Notes under the pieces: model-generated
What the model was told of the DNA's origin: nothing
The model's input: only the letters and a program-made list of their open reading frames with translations
The model's database searches: none
Part shown: positions 13,416-14,331 of the stretch, in pieces
How the letters are laid out: every line of letters starts with the position of its first letter
How positions within the stretch are numbered: position 1 is the first letter of the stretch
Translations under genes and position numbers: made by a program
Assembly: GCA_012842105.1 (NCBI GenBank)
Contig: DUTL01000075.1
Span: 1-14,331, forward strand
Direction: 5' to 3'
Source of the DNA: Candidatus Fermentithermobacillaceae bacterium
GTDB lineage: Bacteria; Bacillota; Sulfobacillia; Fermentithermobacillales; Fermentithermobacillaceae
DNA: 14,331 bases

Positions 13416-14331
13416 ATGGCCAAGAACAAGAGCGGAACCATGAGTCGGATGAGGACCATAGGAATCTTGCTCGTTTCTGTTCTACTGGTTTCGGTTTGCG
13501 CTGCTGAAATTCTTGCACAGGCAGAGCCTGCCGGGGCGCTTCTTGCCTTGGAGGCAGGTAGCCTGAACACAGGTAGTTCAGAAGCTCCTGGCTCAGACGC
13601 TGGGAATCCGGAAGCGGGTAGTTCAGGAACAGGCAGCGCAGAAAGTGGCAGCATAGAAACAGGCAGTTCAGAGGTTGAAGGCACGGAACCTGGCCAATCT
13701 GAGGCCGGTGACGTACCAGACGGGGCAAAACAAGGCGGCACGGGCTCGGACAGTGTTAAGGTTGATGTGGAGCCGGGGACCGGAGACGGCATGCAACCCG
13801 GTGCTGCAGGCGGCACAGAACCCGGTGACGGAGCAGATGCAGAACCCGGTGAGGGAGTTGGTACAGAATCTGGTACCGAACCTGGCGTTGAGGCAGGTGC
13901 GGAGCCTGGCGCTGAAGGTAACACACAACCAGGTACTGAGCCGGCTGAGGATTCAGGCGGAAATCCCGAAACCGAACCGGTTGCTGAGCAGTTGGGAATC
14001 ACAGCCGAAGGTAACCGGTATGAGGGATCGTTAATGGGGGTCATCACTGGAACTTCTACTAATAAGCATTTGAAGGCTCTGTATGCATGGATTACTCTGG
14101 ATGGCGAGATATTTGTGGCCTTTGCTTTTTACAATAACAATGTTTTTAACAAGAATATCGAGAATTTGAGGTACGACGGCGTTATACTGTTTCCTAACCT
14201 GGAACGGCAATCGCCCGAACAAGGTACTGACTACTGGTATGAGACAGAACTGGTGGTTAATAACGTTGCGTTGACCAGGCCAGACTGGGCAGTTTGCTGG
14301 CTGGTTGTTAACTATGGTCGCCAGACTTTCA
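13416..14331 (+). CDS. Secreted protein with long acidic Gly/Glu/Pro/Ser/Thr tract (3' end outside window)
   Basis: An open frame of 305 codons runs from ATG 13416 off the window edge without a stop. AGAAGGGGGA (13401-13410) sits at good spacing. The N-terminus is a classical signal peptide: basic residues (MAKNKSGTMSRMR), a hydrophobic core (IGILLVSVLLVSVCAA) and a likely cut near AQA. There is no proper lipobox before the Cys. Residues about 40-190 are low-complexity and strongly acidic, with many degenerate copies of GTEPG, AEPG and GSSE-like words and almost no Lys or Arg, as in a flexible wall-spanning stalk. From about residue 195 the composition becomes that of a folded domain (YEGSLMGVITGTS, LYAWITLDGEIFVAFAFYNN, YDGVILFPNL, aromatic-rich to the end), which I do not recognise. 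It could be a cell-surface or wall-associated protein. The leftward frame across 13388-14047 is the mirror of this tract, not a gene. Confidence 0.75.
   Translation, partial: MAKNKSGTMSRMRTIGILLVSVLLVSVCAAEILAQAEPAGALLALEAGSLNTGSSEAPGSDAGNPEAGSSGTGSAESGSIETGSSEVEGTEPGQSEAGDVPDGAKQGGTGSDSVKVDVEPGTGDGMQPGAAGGTEPGDGADAEPGEGVGTESGTEPGVEAGAEPGAEGNTQPGTEPAEDSGGNPETEPVAEQLGITAEGNRYEGSLMGVITGTSTNKHLKALYAWITLDGEIFVAFAFYNNNVFNKNIENLRYDGVILFPNLERQSPEQGTDYWYETELVVNNVALTRPDWAVCWLVVNYGRQTF

Noticed and set aside
13388..14047. Minus-strand ORF (219 codons) rich in PGS and PSP words
   Set aside because: Mirror of the Gly/Glu/Pro tract of the plus-strand secreted protein, which has a ribosome site and signal peptide. 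The minus frame has neither.
1..14331. CRISPR arrays, tRNA or rRNA genes, insertion sequence transposases
   Set aside because: No regularly spaced repeats, tRNA-like cloverleaf with a CCA end, rRNA signature or transposase motif was seen on either strand.

Overview
The window looks like a chromosomal segment from a Gram-positive (Firmicutes, Clostridia-like) bacterium of mid-range GC. The evidence is a Tad/Flp pilus locus with no outer-membrane secretin (RcpA/CpaC) or lipoprotein (TadD), strong GGAGG-type ribosome sites, frequent GTG/TTG starts, a group II intron fragment, and a sigma-54-type TyrR-family activator beside tyrosine phenol-lyase. Genus cannot be decided from the sequence.

Layout. 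Positions 1-477 hold the 5' part of a group II intron (domain I onward) with a short maturase start that stops after 33 codons. No intron 3' end (domain V/VI) is visible. Positions 478-1027 contain no convincing gene but are rich in inverted repeats, including a perfect 18-bp palindrome and a leader directly upstream of the pilin gene that can form mutually exclusive helices around its ribosome site. Positions 1028-9081 are a co-directional Tad cluster: Flp pilin, prepilin peptidase (TadV/CpaA), TadE minor pilin, a TadG-like protein, CpaB, CpaE/TadZ (interrupted by an in-frame TAG), the ATPase CpaF/TadA, and the membrane platform pair TadB and TadC. The gaps between several of these genes carry short imperfect tandem duplications.

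Positions 9102-12873 form a second module. A TyrR-family regulator (ACT-PAS-AAA+-HTH with an intact GAFTGA loop) reads leftward, and a tyrosine phenol-lyase gene reads rightward. The roughly 740-bp divergent spacer carries a symmetric pair of TyrR-type boxes and a near-consensus sigma-54 promoter. This predicts aromatic-amino-acid-responsive, sigma-54-dependent expression of tyrosine breakdown to phenol, pyruvate and ammonia. A strong hairpin terminator follows the lyase.

Positions 12986-13415 are mostly non-coding, with one doubtful small leftward ORF carrying a CxxC motif. From 13416 to the window edge runs an incomplete secreted protein with a signal peptide, a long acidic Gly/Glu/Pro/Ser/Thr-rich tract and the start of an unrecognised C-terminal domain.

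The most notable points are the amber codon splitting CpaE, the TyrR-box/sigma-54/tyrosine phenol-lyase arrangement, the structured leader upstream of the pilin, and the low-complexity secreted protein at the right edge. I did not find a clearly new multi-gene system.
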